Below, piece after piece: positions 52,690 through 61,759 of a stretch of 64,000 nt of DNA. Under the pieces are notes generated by a model. The model did not search any database. It worked only from the letters and a program-made list of their open reading frames with translations, and was not told the DNA's origin. How positions within the stretch are numbered: position 1 is the stretch's first letter; every line of letters starts with the position of its first letter. The position numbers and the translations under genes are program-made. Source of the DNA: Candidatus Melainabacteria bacterium (GTDB taxonomy: Bacteria; Cyanobacteriota; Vampirovibrionia; Obscuribacterales; Obscuribacteraceae); the NCBI GenBank assembly GCA_003151275.1, contig PLXC01000083.1:1-64000 (forward strand), given 5' to 3'.

Positions 52690-54216
52690 CTAGGACTTTG
52701 TTTTCCAAACTGGATCGACGAATTTCTTCTGGGTTGGTTCACCAAACCATCTGGTCATAGTCATCTTTTGTTGAGTGTAGAACTGGATGCCTTCTTTTCC
52801 TTGTATGTGCAGATCGCCATAAAAGGAATTGTTCCAACCGGTGAAAGGGAACCATGCCATGGACGCCGGCACTCCCACGTTAACGCCGATCATGCCTGCG
52901 TTGAAGTGGCGCTTGAACTGACGGGCTGAACGGCCACTGTTCGTGTAGATGACAGCTCCGTTGCCGTAAGGACATTCTTGTCCAAGCTTAATTGCCTCCT
53001 CGATATTTTCTACGCGCACCACGGATAATACCGGTCCAAATATCTCCTCTTTGACAATGCTCATTTCTGCTTTGGCGTGATCGAAGATTGTTGGGCCAAG
53101 GAAGTATCCCTTTGGCGCATCTTGGACTTTAACTGTTCTACCGTCGAGAGCTAGCTTGGCGCCTTCCGTTGCACCCTTGTCGATCATTCCGGTCACCTTT
53201 TTTAGGTGCTCCGCTGATACCAGCGGACCCATATCTGGATTGCCACCATCATCGGTGCGGCCGATTTTCATCTTTGCGGTTGCTTCCACAAGACGTGGGA
53301 TCAAATCTTCCGCCGCTTTGCCAACGGGCACTGCCAAGCTTCCGGCCATGCAACGCTCGCCTGCGCAACCGAAAGCAGAAGCCTGAAGGGCTTGCACAGT
53401 ATGGTCCATATCAGCATCAGGCATGATGATGATGTGATTTTTTGCGCCGCCGGCAGCTTGCACGCGTTTGCCGTTTGCGGTGCCTTTTTCATAGACGTAT
53501 TTTGCGATATTAGTCGAACCGACGAATGAAATCGCTTTGATCAGTGGATGCTCAAGCAAGGCGTTGACGCAATCTTTGCCGCCGTGAACGATGTTGAACA
53601 CGCCCTTGGGCAAGCCGGCTTCCATCAAACACTCAGCAATCAGCATGCTGCTCATCGGCACTTTTTCCGAAGGCTTGAGGACAAAAGTATTGCCGCAAGT
53701 CAAGGACAGCGGGTACATCCACAATGGCACCATGGCTGGAAAGTTGAACGGGGTTATTCCCGCGCAAACTCCAATTGGATGACGCATCGTTTCGCAATCG
53801 ACGTTGCGAGCGATGTTTTCAAGGCATTCTCCGGTCATCAAACTGGGAATACCGCAGGCGAATTCAACGACTTCAATGCCTCGTTGCACTGATGCTCTGG
53901 CTTCGTTTAGGGTCTTACCGTGCTCTCTGGTGACACATTTGGCAATTTCTTCATAACGCCTCTCAAGGTTGTTCTTGAAGCGAAACATGACTCGAGCTCG
54001 CTCAACGATTGGTGTTTCAGCCCAATCGTAATATGCTTCCTGGGCGGCTCTGACGGCTCTGTCTACGTCTTGGTCTCCTCCCATCGGCACTTTTGCGATC
54101 AGTTCACCAGTTGACGGGTTGTTAATGTCACCGAACTCCGTTGCAGCGGAATCCACCCAATCGCCGCCTACCAGCAACTTGCAGGTAGTCACGGCCTTAC
54201 TTTCAGCCACTGCCAT
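52690..54216 (-). CDS. mmsA: CoA-acylating methylmalonate-semialdehyde dehydrogenase
   Basis: A 508-residue cytoplasmic enzyme of the aldehyde dehydrogenase superfamily. CoA-dependent oxidation of methylmalonate or malonate semialdehyde to propionyl- or acetyl-CoA in valine, thymine and inositol catabolism. MmsA features: GVCAGITPFNFPAMVPLWMY and SFVGSTNIAKYVYEKG. The catalytic nucleophile is Cys289 in GERCMAGSLAV. FGPVLSVVRVENIEEAI is the usual C-terminal part. Full length. A good ribosome site (AGGAGG near 54226) precedes the start. No other valine-degradation genes adjoin. Confidence 0.95.
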   Translation of the reverse strand: MAVAESKAVTTCKLLVGGDWVDSAATEFGDINNPSTGELIAKVPMGGDQDVDRAVRAAQEAYYDWAETPIVERARVMFRFKNNLERRYEEIAKCVTREHGKTLNEARASVQRGIEVVEFACGIPSLMTGECLENIARNVDCETMRHPIGVCAGITPFNFPAMVPLWMYPLSLTCGNTFVLKPSEKVPMSSMLIAECLMEAGLPKGVFNIVHGGKDCVNALLEHPLIKAISFVGSTNIAKYVYEKGTANGKRVQAAGGAKNHIIIMPDADMDHTVQALQASAFGCAGERCMAGSLAVPVGKAAEDLIPRLVEATAKMKIGRTDDGGNPDMGPLVSAEHLKKVTGMIDKGATEGAKLALDGRTVKVQDAPKGYFLGPTIFDHAKAEMSIVKEEIFGPVLSVVRVENIEEAIKLGQECPYGNGAVIYTNSGRSARQFKRHFNAGMIGVNVGVPASMAWFPFTGWNNSFYGDLHIQGKEGIQFYTQQKMTMTRWFGEPTQKKFVDPVWKTKS

Positions 54217-54497
54217 CGCCTATTCCTCCTGGGAATGTAAATAGTCGTTCATCAGAATATCGGTTAGATAGCCAATTGACAATTGAAGGAGAGTGTCAGG
54301 GATGGGGGTTAAGTAGCGTCGGGGGCACGGGCACCTGCATACGATGGTTACAGGATGTTAGGTATAACTTTTCTAATTTAAGAGTTTTCAACTGCTGGTC
54401 GATCAATTTTTCTGGGTGATTTTAGTGGCAAATTAGTGGTTTTTAGCGGGCTCTGAAATTTCGAAGCAATCCATATAAAGAGATTTGACGAAAAATT

Positions 54498-54537
54498 TTG
54501 GCAGGTGACTGACGAAACTGCCAAGACCTGCCATACT
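54498..54537 (+). promoter_or_regulatory. candidate promoter with overlapping palindrome for the RRM gene
   Basis: CTGACG (54509-54514) and CATACT (54532-54537) are separated by 17 bp, a plausible -35/-10 pair, about 75 bp before the start codon. A palindrome TTGGCAG/CTGCCAA (54498-54504/54518-54524) overlaps it, and GGCAGGT can alternatively pair with ACCTGCC. Further down the leader, CTCAAT-GT-ATTGAG and the pair TTCTCAA/TTGAGAA are mutually exclusive. The remainder of the 54217-54611 gap shows nothing recognisable. Confidence 0.35.
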
Positions 54538-54611
54538 AGTGGCGTACAATTCAGACCAAGGTTCTCAATGTATTGAGATTTTGCGGTCGAAATAGGTTGA
54601 GAATAAGGCAC

Positions 54612-54896
54612 ATGAATAACAAATTGTTTGTAGGGAATCTTTCGTTCAAAACGACTCAGCAAGGGCTTCAAGACCTTTTCGCTGAATACGGTGAGGTTGT
54701 TTCGGTTGCGATTCCGCAAGATCGCGACACCGGAAGACAGCGCGGTTTCGCGTTCGTCGAAATGGCTAATCAGGCAGACGCCGAAGCAGCCATCAAAGCG
54801 CTCAACGGTCGCGACCTAGATGGTCGTCAGATCGCCGTTAACGTTTCCACTCCAAAGCCAAAAGATGGCGGTGGCGGTGGCAGAGGTCGCTGGTAA
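54612..54896 (+). CDS. RRM-type RNA-binding protein (cyanobacterial Rbp-like)
   Basis: A 94-residue protein from ATG 54612 behind AATAAGG. One RNA-recognition motif: RNP2 is KLFVGNLSF, RNP1 is RGFAFVEM, with the beta-alpha pattern complete. It ends in a Gly-rich tail (DGGGGGRGRW). Single-RRM proteins with a glycine tail are characteristic of cyanobacteria, often cold-induced, and act as RNA chaperones or in mRNA localisation. Followed by an intrinsic terminator, so it is a monocistronic gene. Confidence 0.95.
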   Translation: MNNKLFVGNLSFKTTQQGLQDLFAEYGEVVSVAIPQDRDTGRQRGFAFVEMANQADAEAAIKALNGRDLDGRQIAVNVSTPKPKDGGGGGRGRW

Positions 54897-54957
54897 ACAT
54901 CAGCACTCGCCCGCTGAACAGTTCTCTAAACAGAACATGTAAAGCAATAATTCATTT

Positions 54958-54985
54958 AGTCCCGGTCGCAAGACTGGGACTTTTT
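54958..54985 (+). terminator. intrinsic terminator of the RRM gene
   Basis: AGTCCCGGTC-GCAA-GACTGGGACT, a 10-bp stem (one G-T pair) with a tetraloop, followed by TTTTT. It lies 62 bp after the RRM stop. Confidence 0.88.
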
Positions 54986-54989
54986 GTAA

Positions 54990-55167
54990 GGAGCGCGACT
55001 GTCCACAGTCGCCCATGTTCACCAATCGATTAATGACGAAATCGCGAGGTGGGACTGGAGTTCGCGCTCCATTAAGATCGAGGCGGGACTGGAGTCCCGC
55101 GCTCCATCAAGGCGGGACTGGAGTCCCGCGCTCCATCGAGGCGGGAGTGTAGTCCCGCGCTCCGTTA
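54990..55167. repeat. REP-like element (copy B) with four tandem GC-rich units
   Basis: GGAGCGCG (54990) ... CGCGCTCC (55070) encloses CTGTCCACAG and CGCCCATG, as in copy A at 28865. Three further 29-bp units (from 55081, 55110 and 55139) repeat the core GGCGGGACTGG-AGTCCCGC-GCTCC; each core is a perfect 8-bp inverted repeat in the intact copies. The last unit runs into the stop codon of the beta-propeller gene. REP-like extragenic palindromes. Confidence 0.8.
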
Positions 55168-56697
55168 TTCCTCTTTATTATGTTGCGCGTTACCGCCCCA
55201 CGCTGTCCAATCCACCGCGTCTTTTAAGCCGGTCTTTAAGCAGATGACGATGCCGTTTGAAGTTCCGACATAGACGTTTCCGTTTGCCAGAGCCGGTTGG
55301 AAGGTAATGGGATTGTTCGTGGAGTAATCAAAGTTCAAGCTGCCGTTCTTTTGATTCACCGAAAGAATGTGTCCGTTTGAACTGGCGAGGTAGAGGTTTT
55401 CTTTGCCAACAGCAGCTGGAGAGAACAGCTGAGAGTTAGGTGTTATGCCTTTCCCGTGTACGTTTGCTGTCCAGCTGAGCGTGCTGTCTTTTGCACTCGA
55501 CCGAATGTTTGTGCCGTTATTGTAGAAGAAAGTATTTCCTTTGGTGGCTACTCTCGAACCTTGATAGGCCCAGCCGCCAACAACGTTGTCGACCGGAATG
55601 CCTGATGCCTTCTGAAGTTGAGCGCTCATTGGAGCACTAGAAAAACCAACTGAGGAATCGAGTTGAGCCATGCTTGCTTTGCCCATTCCATTCATAGCGC
55701 TGCCTTTTTCCAAATAGGGCGCGGGGCTAGAAGCCGGAGCCGCAGCCGCAGCTACTTTCGCATATCCCTGTTTGTCATAAACCTGCAAACCTTCATAAGC
55801 TAATTTCTTTCGATCTTCTCGTTGTGTGAAAACAATCCCTTGTTTTGTAGCAAGTGGTGCGCTCGTGCCGGCGTTCGCTTTTTGCCATAATTCGGCGCCG
55901 GAGTCTGCGTTCAAGCAAAATGAAGTGCCGTCCTGGCATGTCAAAAGAACTTGACCATCATTGATGATTGGAGCTGAAATGGCGTCGGCCGTAATTGGAT
56001 GAGTCCATAAATGTTTGCCGGTTTTGAGATCTGCACAAAGCAGTCTGTGACTGTATTTGGCGTCGATGGATTCTTTTTTGCTGTTGCCGTTTCCATAAAT
56101 GTTGTGAGCGGAAATTTGACTGTTGCCGTGACTTTGCCCGGCCGGGTAAGCCATGTAAAGCTTGCCCTTGTAAATCGCAGGTTGGCTCATGAGCGGGTCA
56201 CCTAGCCATTCTTGCCATACGAGTTTGCCGGTCTTCGCATCCAAAACATAGACGGTGCAACTTTCAGTGTTGAAAGCACAGAGCCCATCCTCCACAACTG
56301 CGGCCGTCGGACCGTCATCGCCAGTTGTGTATTTCCAAGCTAATGCTCCACTTTGGGCGTCGAAAGCGTAAAACTCGTGCGAGCCATAGCCGCCTCCGAC
56401 AAAGAGCATGCCATTCCAAAATGCCGGGGTGGCGATTGGTCTGCCGCCTGGAATGCTAATTGCCCATCCTTCTTTGTTGTCGCTAGTCTTGAAAACTGTC
56501 GCTTTCAATTCAAATTTTGGACGTTGCATCGCTATGGGAATGGCTTTATCCAGATTCAACTCAATGGTGCGCACTGGTTGTGCTGGTTTGACGCCAGTTG
56601 TCACAGGTACGGCGGGTCCAGCTGCCAGCGCTGTTGTTGCCGTACAAAGTGTGACGAGTGAAAGCGTTAAAGATCCCATTAGTCGAGCATTTTTCAT
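55165..56697 (-). CDS. secreted PQQ-like beta-propeller repeat protein
   Basis: Start ATG 56697, behind GGAGG (9-nt spacing), chosen over the in-frame ATG at 56715. 510 residues with signal peptide (LTLSLVTLCTATTALA). WD/PQQ-type blades: EFYAFDAQSGALAWKYTTGD, TVYVLDAKTGKLVWQEWLGD, LLCADLKTGKHLWTH, FCLNADSGAELWQKA, ILSVNQKNGSLNFDYST. The A-x-D-x-x-x-G-x-x-x-W repeat matches quinoprotein-like propellers without clear PQQ ligands. An extracytoplasmic binding protein, BamB-like in fold, function unknown. Confidence 0.9.
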   Translation of the reverse strand: MKNARLMGSLTLSLVTLCTATTALAAGPAVPVTTGVKPAQPVRTIELNLDKAIPIAMQRPKFELKATVFKTSDNKEGWAISIPGGRPIATPAFWNGMLFVGGGYGSHEFYAFDAQSGALAWKYTTGDDGPTAAVVEDGLCAFNTESCTVYVLDAKTGKLVWQEWLGDPLMSQPAIYKGKLYMAYPAGQSHGNSQISAHNIYGNGNSKKESIDAKYSHRLLCADLKTGKHLWTHPITADAISAPIINDGQVLLTCQDGTSFCLNADSGAELWQKANAGTSAPLATKQGIVFTQREDRKKLAYEGLQVYDKQGYAKVAAAAAPASSPAPYLEKGSAMNGMGKASMAQLDSSVGFSSAPMSAQLQKASGIPVDNVVGGWAYQGSRVATKGNTFFYNNGTNIRSSAKDSTLSWTANVHGKGITPNSQLFSPAAVGKENLYLASSNGHILSVNQKNGSLNFDYSTNNPITFQPALANGNVYVGTSNGIVICLKTGLKDAVDWTAWGGNAQHNKEE

Positions 56698-56914
56698 ACT
56701 TCCTCCAAATGGCAAGCTGTTCTTTCATTCATTGAAGCGTTGTCACTTGCAGGTTTAATCCGTAAAAACCCTGAAACTGATTCAGGACATCAGATGAAAT
56801 TGCAGCCTTAGGGCTTCATCCATGAGGCCCAGGTGATGTACTGTTGTACTATTCAATAACAACGGCGTGGTGGGGCGTGAAAGGGCTGTCTTTCACTTAA
56901 TAGGGTCTTTAAAA

Positions 56915-58027
56915 ATGAGTGACGAAAACAAGGATTCAAAACTTTCCTCCGACGATCTGAACAAACAAATCATCGGGGCTATTGCCAAGCCTTACAAAGG
57001 TGAGCAAACCTCGCGCTGGATTAAGAACATGGACGATGAGGCCCTGGCCACAGAGATCACCAACGCCGCTCCCAGTGAGAGTCTCAACTTGAACAGCGTC
57101 GCTTTGATCGATAAGTTGTTTACTGAGTTTCAGAGATACGCCTACGAATACCAGCAGAGCCCGGCCACGGCAGGTCAGCATTTCGCTATCAACGTGGGCA
57201 CACCAAAAGTCAACGATGCACCCTCAACTCCTCAGTATGGACAGGTTCCCGTGCTTTGCCAGGGGCATGTGTCAACAACTCACTGGGCGATGATTTTCAT
57301 CGGATTTGTTGGCAAAGTGCAGGCGTTCGTTGTTCCTGTTGAGTACACAGTCGGCTTCCGACCTAGTCAAAAGGAGTTCGCGCCATTTGTGGAAATGAAG
57401 GCAGTTTCCGAAAAGAACGTAACCGACTGGCGCATTGACGGCTATCCGATCTCAAGCAGTTTGCTGCCGCCTTTGGCAAAGCGATTTTTTGGCTCTTTGA
57501 TCAAGGTTGAGCGGGAAGAGGCGAAGCATACGGATGTCTTCGTCTGGGATCCCTCTATCCGAGTGGAAGCAGCGCCGATGCCGAGACGGATGGATGAGTC
57601 TGATGGCGTTCAGCTTTTGTCTGACGCTGTTTTGCAACAAGAAGCACAGCTCAAGCAAAAATTTCAACAAGCATCGCCGGCACAATATCAGTCGCAGTCG
57701 CAGTCGCAACAGTCGCAATTGGTTCGTCAACAACAGCCCCGACCGCAGGCTCAACAGGATCGCCCGATGCCCGCTGGCGACGGAGAAACTGATACAGTTC
57801 CGCAAGCGTTCGATCGCAACAACCAGATCATTCAATCTGCCCTTGCTGACTTTTTGGACAGAATGGATTTAGAAGTTGACAGATTGACCAAGATCGGCAC
57901 GATGACTATACAAGCTCAAGATATGGCAGGCGCTCAGCGAACAATTATTCGAAGCGCTAAGCTAAAAGAGATGCGCGACCGGGTAAATGATCTATCAAAT
58001 GAATGGAATGCTGTCGTCTCTGAATAA
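56915..58027 (+). CDS. hypothetical protein upstream of the Ser/Thr kinase
   Basis: About 370 residues; start set at ATG 56915 (MSDENKDSKLSSDD), as the open frame begins at a GTG at 56867 with unlikely residues. The first about 230 residues form an acidic globular domain (TSRWIKNMDDEALATEITNA, VPVLCQGHVSTTHWAMIFIG). A Gln/Ser-rich disordered stretch follows (QYQSQSQSQQSQLVRQQ). The C-terminus has helical segments (AFDRNNQIIQSALADFLDRM, KLKEMRDRVNDLSNEW). No family recognised. It lies 45 bp before the kinase, so a substrate or partner of it is possible (inference). Confidence 0.72.
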   Translation: MSDENKDSKLSSDDLNKQIIGAIAKPYKGEQTSRWIKNMDDEALATEITNAAPSESLNLNSVALIDKLFTEFQRYAYEYQQSPATAGQHFAINVGTPKVNDAPSTPQYGQVPVLCQGHVSTTHWAMIFIGFVGKVQAFVVPVEYTVGFRPSQKEFAPFVEMKAVSEKNVTDWRIDGYPISSSLLPPLAKRFFGSLIKVEREEAKHTDVFVWDPSIRVEAAPMPRRMDESDGVQLLSDAVLQQEAQLKQKFQQASPAQYQSQSQSQQSQLVRQQQPRPQAQQDRPMPAGDGETDTVPQAFDRNNQIIQSALADFLDRMDLEVDRLTKIGTMTIQAQDMAGAQRTIIRSAKLKEMRDRVNDLSNEWNAVVSE

Positions 58028-58072
58028 TGAACTTATAGCCTTTGCGACGACCGCTACCGCGGGACTTTAATC

Positions 58073-60253
58073 GTGGAGCAAAAGGACAAAATAGGCACTA
58101 AGAGAGCTTGCATGAACTGCGGGCGTGAATTCGATTGGGACACTTTGATTTGTCCTGACGATAACACGCCACTTACTGCCTTGGGAGAAGAGGACCAGCT
58201 TGTCGGGTCGGTTCTCGCCGATCGCTATGAGATGCTCGAGGTCATCGGTGGCGGTGGCATGGGGCTTGTTTACAAGGCTCGACATCGCCTCATGAATCGG
58301 ATTGTGGCGATCAAAATGCTCCACAAGCACATGATTTCGAGCAAGGACACGTTGAAGAGGTTCCAATTAGAAGCTCAAGCAGCCAGTTGTCTGAGCTTAC
58401 CGAATATCCTGACCGTCTATGACTTTGGCTTGACTAATGAAGGTCAGCCCTACATGGTTATGGACTATTTGGAAGGCACGAGTCTGGCAGATGTGCTTGA
58501 AGAAGAGCATCATCTGCTGCCAGACAGGGCACTGAATATCTTTGTTCAAGCATGTGCGGGATTGGCTCATGCGCACCAAAAAGGTGTACTCCATCGGGAT
58601 ATCAAACCAAGCAACATCATGCTCGTCCATTTTGGCGACCAAGCCGACTTCGTAAAAATTGTGGATTTCGGTATTGCCAAATTGCTCAATCAGGGAGTCG
58701 GCGAGCTTACCAAGACTGGTGAAGTCTATGGCAGTCCTTCCTACATGAGCCCAGAGCAGTGTCGAGGCAAAGACACGGATGCTCGTTCAGACATCTACTC
58801 GATGGGCTGCGTCATGTACAGAACCCTGTCTGGGCGCCCGTTGTTCTCTGGAGATGACATCATTGAGTTGCTCTTCAAGCAAGTCTCTGAACCGCCGGCT
58901 GCGTTTGAAGCGGATTTGAATATACCGCAGGAACTCGAATCTGCCATTTTTAAGGCTCTGGCAAAAGATCCAGCTGATCGCTGGGCAAACATGGGCGAAT
59001 TCAAAGAAGCACTCGACAAATACATTGAGAAGCGTGCTGGAAAAGTGACTGCTACTCCGGCTGTTGAAGGTCCTATGCCGCTATGGAAGCGTCATGGTGA
59101 GGTTCCGGCGGCGGCGGCTCGACCCAAATCAACTGCAGCGGCACCTAATCCAGTATCAGAATCGTCGGGTTCACCTGCTTCTGATCCAGTGCCCGAACCG
59201 GTGCGAAGCTCGGAGCCAAGAGGGCGAAACACCGATCCGCCTGTTGCCCCAGTTCCCAGCCGGGATGAGTCAGCGAGCAGAGCAGCTTCGCGATCAATGT
59301 CACAGTCACAGACGATGCCTGCACCTGATACCAAACATGGTGCGGCATCACACTTGCGCAAGAGAATGGCGGACAATAACAAGGTTCTTTTGATTACAGT
59401 GGCTGCAGTTTCGGTTGTAGTTTTAGTCATCGTTGCTTTGATCTTCCAACACAACTCGAAGCCAAACGAAGCTGATCCAAATGCAACCGCACCAGATCAG
59501 GCAAACGTAAATCTGCCTAATGCCGGCGCGCAAGCGGCATACATGGCCGGCAAAGAATCCTTCAACTCTAAAAAGTACGATGATGCAAAAATCGAATTCG
59601 AAGAAGCGCTTGCTGCCACTGAGAAATCTTCCGGCATGGACAGTCGTGAATTGGTGCCGATATTGACAGAAATGGCCATCGTCTACAGAAAACTGGACAA
59701 ATATCCACTTGCTGAAAGCAGCCTGCGAAGAGCGCTTCCAATTGAAGAAAAAGCGAGCGGTAAAAATGACTTGAAGGTTGCAAATATCGATTTTGCGCTT
59801 GCTCAAACGCTTCGTGAGGGTGGAAAAACGAAGGAGGCTGATAGCTTTGGGAGAAAGGCGCTGACCATTAAGAAAGCCAGCCTAAGCGCAGGCAATCCTC
59901 AAATTGCGGAAATTCAGTCGTTTATAGGATTGAACTCTCCGACCCCACCAGAGACAACACCGGCAAAAGTAGAGCATCCATCGACTACCGCTATAGCTAA
60001 GCCTGCGAAGGTCGAACATCCGTCAACAACACCTGTGAAAGTTGAACATCCTCCGACTACCGCGATCGCGACACCTGTGGTGCCCACAACGCCCGTCACC
60101 CCGGTTAGCCACACCACGACTGTAAGTACGACCCCTGCTCCTCATGCTGCTAAAGCCGACGCGCATCCCAACCACACTCGGCACACGGGCGGCCATAAGA
60201 TAGCCAAAGAATCTGTTCATCACCGTCGCGCTTACAGCTCTTACGGGTTCTAA
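58073..60253 (+). CDS. Ser/Thr protein kinase (PknB-like) with zinc ribbon and TPRs
   Basis: A 726-residue protein, GTG start. Residues 13-29: CMNCGREFDWDTLICPDD, a zinc-ribbon-like motif. Kinase domain about 50-315: glycine loop GGGGMGLVYKA, Lys81 (VAIKML), Glu100, catalytic HRDIKPSN (Asp176, Asn181), DFG (Asp198), activation segment YGSPSYMSPEQ; all essential residues are kept. A Pro/Ser-rich linker and a single membrane helix at about 440-460 (VLLITVAAVSVVVLVIVALI) are followed by extracytoplasmic TPRs (about 490-615) and a Pro/Thr-rich His-containing tail with KVEHPSTT repeats. The TPR sensor likely lies outside, the kinase inside. Confidence 0.93.
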   Translation: MEQKDKIGTKRACMNCGREFDWDTLICPDDNTPLTALGEEDQLVGSVLADRYEMLEVIGGGGMGLVYKARHRLMNRIVAIKMLHKHMISSKDTLKRFQLEAQAASCLSLPNILTVYDFGLTNEGQPYMVMDYLEGTSLADVLEEEHHLLPDRALNIFVQACAGLAHAHQKGVLHRDIKPSNIMLVHFGDQADFVKIVDFGIAKLLNQGVGELTKTGEVYGSPSYMSPEQCRGKDTDARSDIYSMGCVMYRTLSGRPLFSGDDIIELLFKQVSEPPAAFEADLNIPQELESAIFKALAKDPADRWANMGEFKEALDKYIEKRAGKVTATPAVEGPMPLWKRHGEVPAAAARPKSTAAAPNPVSESSGSPASDPVPEPVRSSEPRGRNTDPPVAPVPSRDESASRAASRSMSQSQTMPAPDTKHGAASHLRKRMADNNKVLLITVAAVSVVVLVIVALIFQHNSKPNEADPNATAPDQANVNLPNAGAQAAYMAGKESFNSKKYDDAKIEFEEALAATEKSSGMDSRELVPILTEMAIVYRKLDKYPLAESSLRRALPIEEKASGKNDLKVANIDFALAQTLREGGKTKEADSFGRKALTIKKASLSAGNPQIAEIQSFIGLNSPTPPETTPAKVEHPSTTAIAKPAKVEHPSTTPVKVEHPPTTAIATPVVPTTPVTPVSHTTTVSTTPAPHAAKADAHPNHTRHTGGHKIAKESVHHRRAYSSYGF

Positions 60254-60333
60254 CGGTAACGGATTTTAAATCAGAGATTCTCAATCACACGTGGGGCTCA
60301 CATGTGGGGTTTTACCCAATCACAGTTGGGACT

Positions 60334-61101
60334 CTACCAACCGCCGCCACCATTTGCGTTGGAACTGGCTTGGTCTGCCGATGCCTGGGCTCGGTCCGCG
60401 GCGTCGCGTGCTTGTGCAGCTGCGTCGTTGGCAGCAGAAGATCCTCCCGCCGCTGCGGAGGTGGCGTTGTTGGCTGCGTAGCGTGCCGCTTGGGCTGCAT
60501 AATAGGCCTCTGACGCAGCAGCTTTTTTCGCGTATGAATCGGAGCCGTAGCTAGCTCTTTGGCTGGCGTTGTAGGCACGCGAAGCTTGATCGTTGGCAGT
60601 TTGCAAATACTCTTGGGCGTTGTACAACTTCTGCGGATCTTTGCTGGCGCCGCCACTGCTGGTGGTGCCGCCCCCGCCAAGAAACTGCTGCATAATATAC
60701 TGCAGAGGATTAACCGGCTTGGGTGGTGGTGTCGGTTTTGATTGACTGGAGAAGAGTGCTTTGAGAGGATTGATTGGCGCTTGCTGTTGCACCGGTGCTG
60801 GAACCGGGAAACCCATAGATTGTTGCGTGGGGAAACCATAACCGTTTTGTCGTGTGCTGGTCTGTTGTTGGGTGTAGCCATATTGTGGTGCCGAGCCATT
60901 CTGACGCTGCAAACCAGGTTGACCTGAAGAGTTATTTGGCTTTGACGCACCCGGTTGGGCAAACAAACCCGGTCGATCGAAGGAATTGAGAGCTTGCTCC
61001 ATTTGCTGCGAATTAAGAGTTTGTGCTTTAACAGACAATTGGCACGACAAGAACGCCAGCAAAATCAGCGTTCCGGATAGATATGCAGACTCTTTCATCA
61101 A
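60334..61101 (-). CDS. secreted low-complexity Ala/Gln-rich protein
   Basis: A 255-residue protein with signal peptide (LSGTLILLAFLSCQLSVKA). The N-terminal half is Gln/Pro/Gly-rich (TRQNGYGFPTQQS, PQYGYTQQQ). Residues about 120-140 are FSSQSKPTPPPKPVN. The C-terminal about 100 residues are an Ala-rich coiled helix (AYNASQRASYGSDSYAKKAA, AQARDAADRAQASADQ). No enzyme domain. GAGGT precedes the start and overlaps the end of the upstream gene, so the two are one operon. Probably an envelope or matrix component. Confidence 0.72.
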   Translation of the reverse strand: MMKESAYLSGTLILLAFLSCQLSVKAQTLNSQQMEQALNSFDRPGLFAQPGASKPNNSSGQPGLQRQNGSAPQYGYTQQQTSTRQNGYGFPTQQSMGFPVPAPVQQQAPINPLKALFSSQSKPTPPPKPVNPLQYIMQQFLGGGGTTSSGGASKDPQKLYNAQEYLQTANDQASRAYNASQRASYGSDSYAKKAAASEAYYAAQAARYAANNATSAAAGGSSAANDAAAQARDAADRAQASADQASSNANGGGGW

Positions 61102-61105
61102 GACC

Positions 61106-61759
61106 TCAAGCGCGAACTTGGCTTTGTCTCAATCTGCGCAAGTTATCTTCGAAAGTCAGCTCCGGTACCTCGCCGCCTGCCAGCTTTGTCCCTACTTGTT
61201 GGGTGAGAATTCCGAGTTTCTGAAGCAGCCAGGCGTCTGCTCGTTTTTTACAGAGATTTTCTCGTAGATGGCGAATGCCTTCCATGAGGGTGCCGTCTTC
61301 AAAGGTTCGGATAGATTCAGAGGCGCAGCCAAGCCTTCGACCATGGCTACAGTGCAATATGTCCACAATGCTGGCAAACGGCACGGGCCCCAAAACGGCT
61401 ACTGAAAGGCCGGCGCTCCTCTCCTCATCATCAACGAAGCCAATTTCTTGAATGAAATCGACTTGCACCCAGGTGCGTGCGTTGAAGCGCACCTTCAAAA
61501 CTACGGGCTCGCATATTAAAGAGTTGATTGCTCCGGGCGCCATGTCACGCATGGAAGCTGCTCGAGCATAGCGATAGGCGTCAGCGGCCCGAGTGCAGAA
61601 GAAGCTGTAATTGCTACGTCCGGGCTCTACACCGCCAGCGCGATTTATTTCCCAGCGTCGGTAGCAATTCGTTCCGTGGTAAAGGTAGATCTCTTCCTGG
61701 GCTGAATCATAGTCCAGTCCAGACCGCTCGCTCGCAAACTGTGGCAGCGGTGGGGGCAC
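61106..61759 (-). CDS. possible ADP-ribosyltransferase-fold or hypothetical protein
   Basis: 217 residues from GTG 61759; the frame stays open and coding-like another 15 residues upstream (AEDLILDVFPDHQ) but without a recognised start codon, so the true start is uncertain. The motif EEIYLYHGTNCYRRWEINRA, then SFFCTRAADAYRYARAAS, resembles the 'Y-H-G-T ... I-x-x-x-G ... F-x-T-x-x-x-x-A' layout of PARP-like/DUF4433-type ADP-ribosyltransferases and their relatives. A helical C-terminus follows. Activity not supported by enough motifs; low confidence in the family. Upstream in the operon of the Ala-rich secreted protein. Confidence 0.6.
   Translation of the reverse strand: MPPPLPQFASERSGLDYDSAQEEIYLYHGTNCYRRWEINRAGGVEPGRSNYSFFCTRAADAYRYARAASMRDMAPGAINSLICEPVVLKVRFNARTWVQVDFIQEIGFVDDEERSAGLSVAVLGPVPFASIVDILHCSHGRRLGCASESIRTFEDGTLMEGIRHLRENLCKKRADAWLLQKLGILTQQVGTKLAGGEVPELTFEDNLRRLRQSQVRA

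Noticed and set aside
54990..55167. CRISPR array
   Set aside because: Units are contiguous 29-bp repeats without unique spacers, and no cas genes are present.
60254..60333. Terminator between kinase and Ala-rich gene
   Set aside because: CACACGTG/CACATGTG and CCCAA/TTGGG stems exist but are short or mismatched and the T runs are weak, so they are not annotated.
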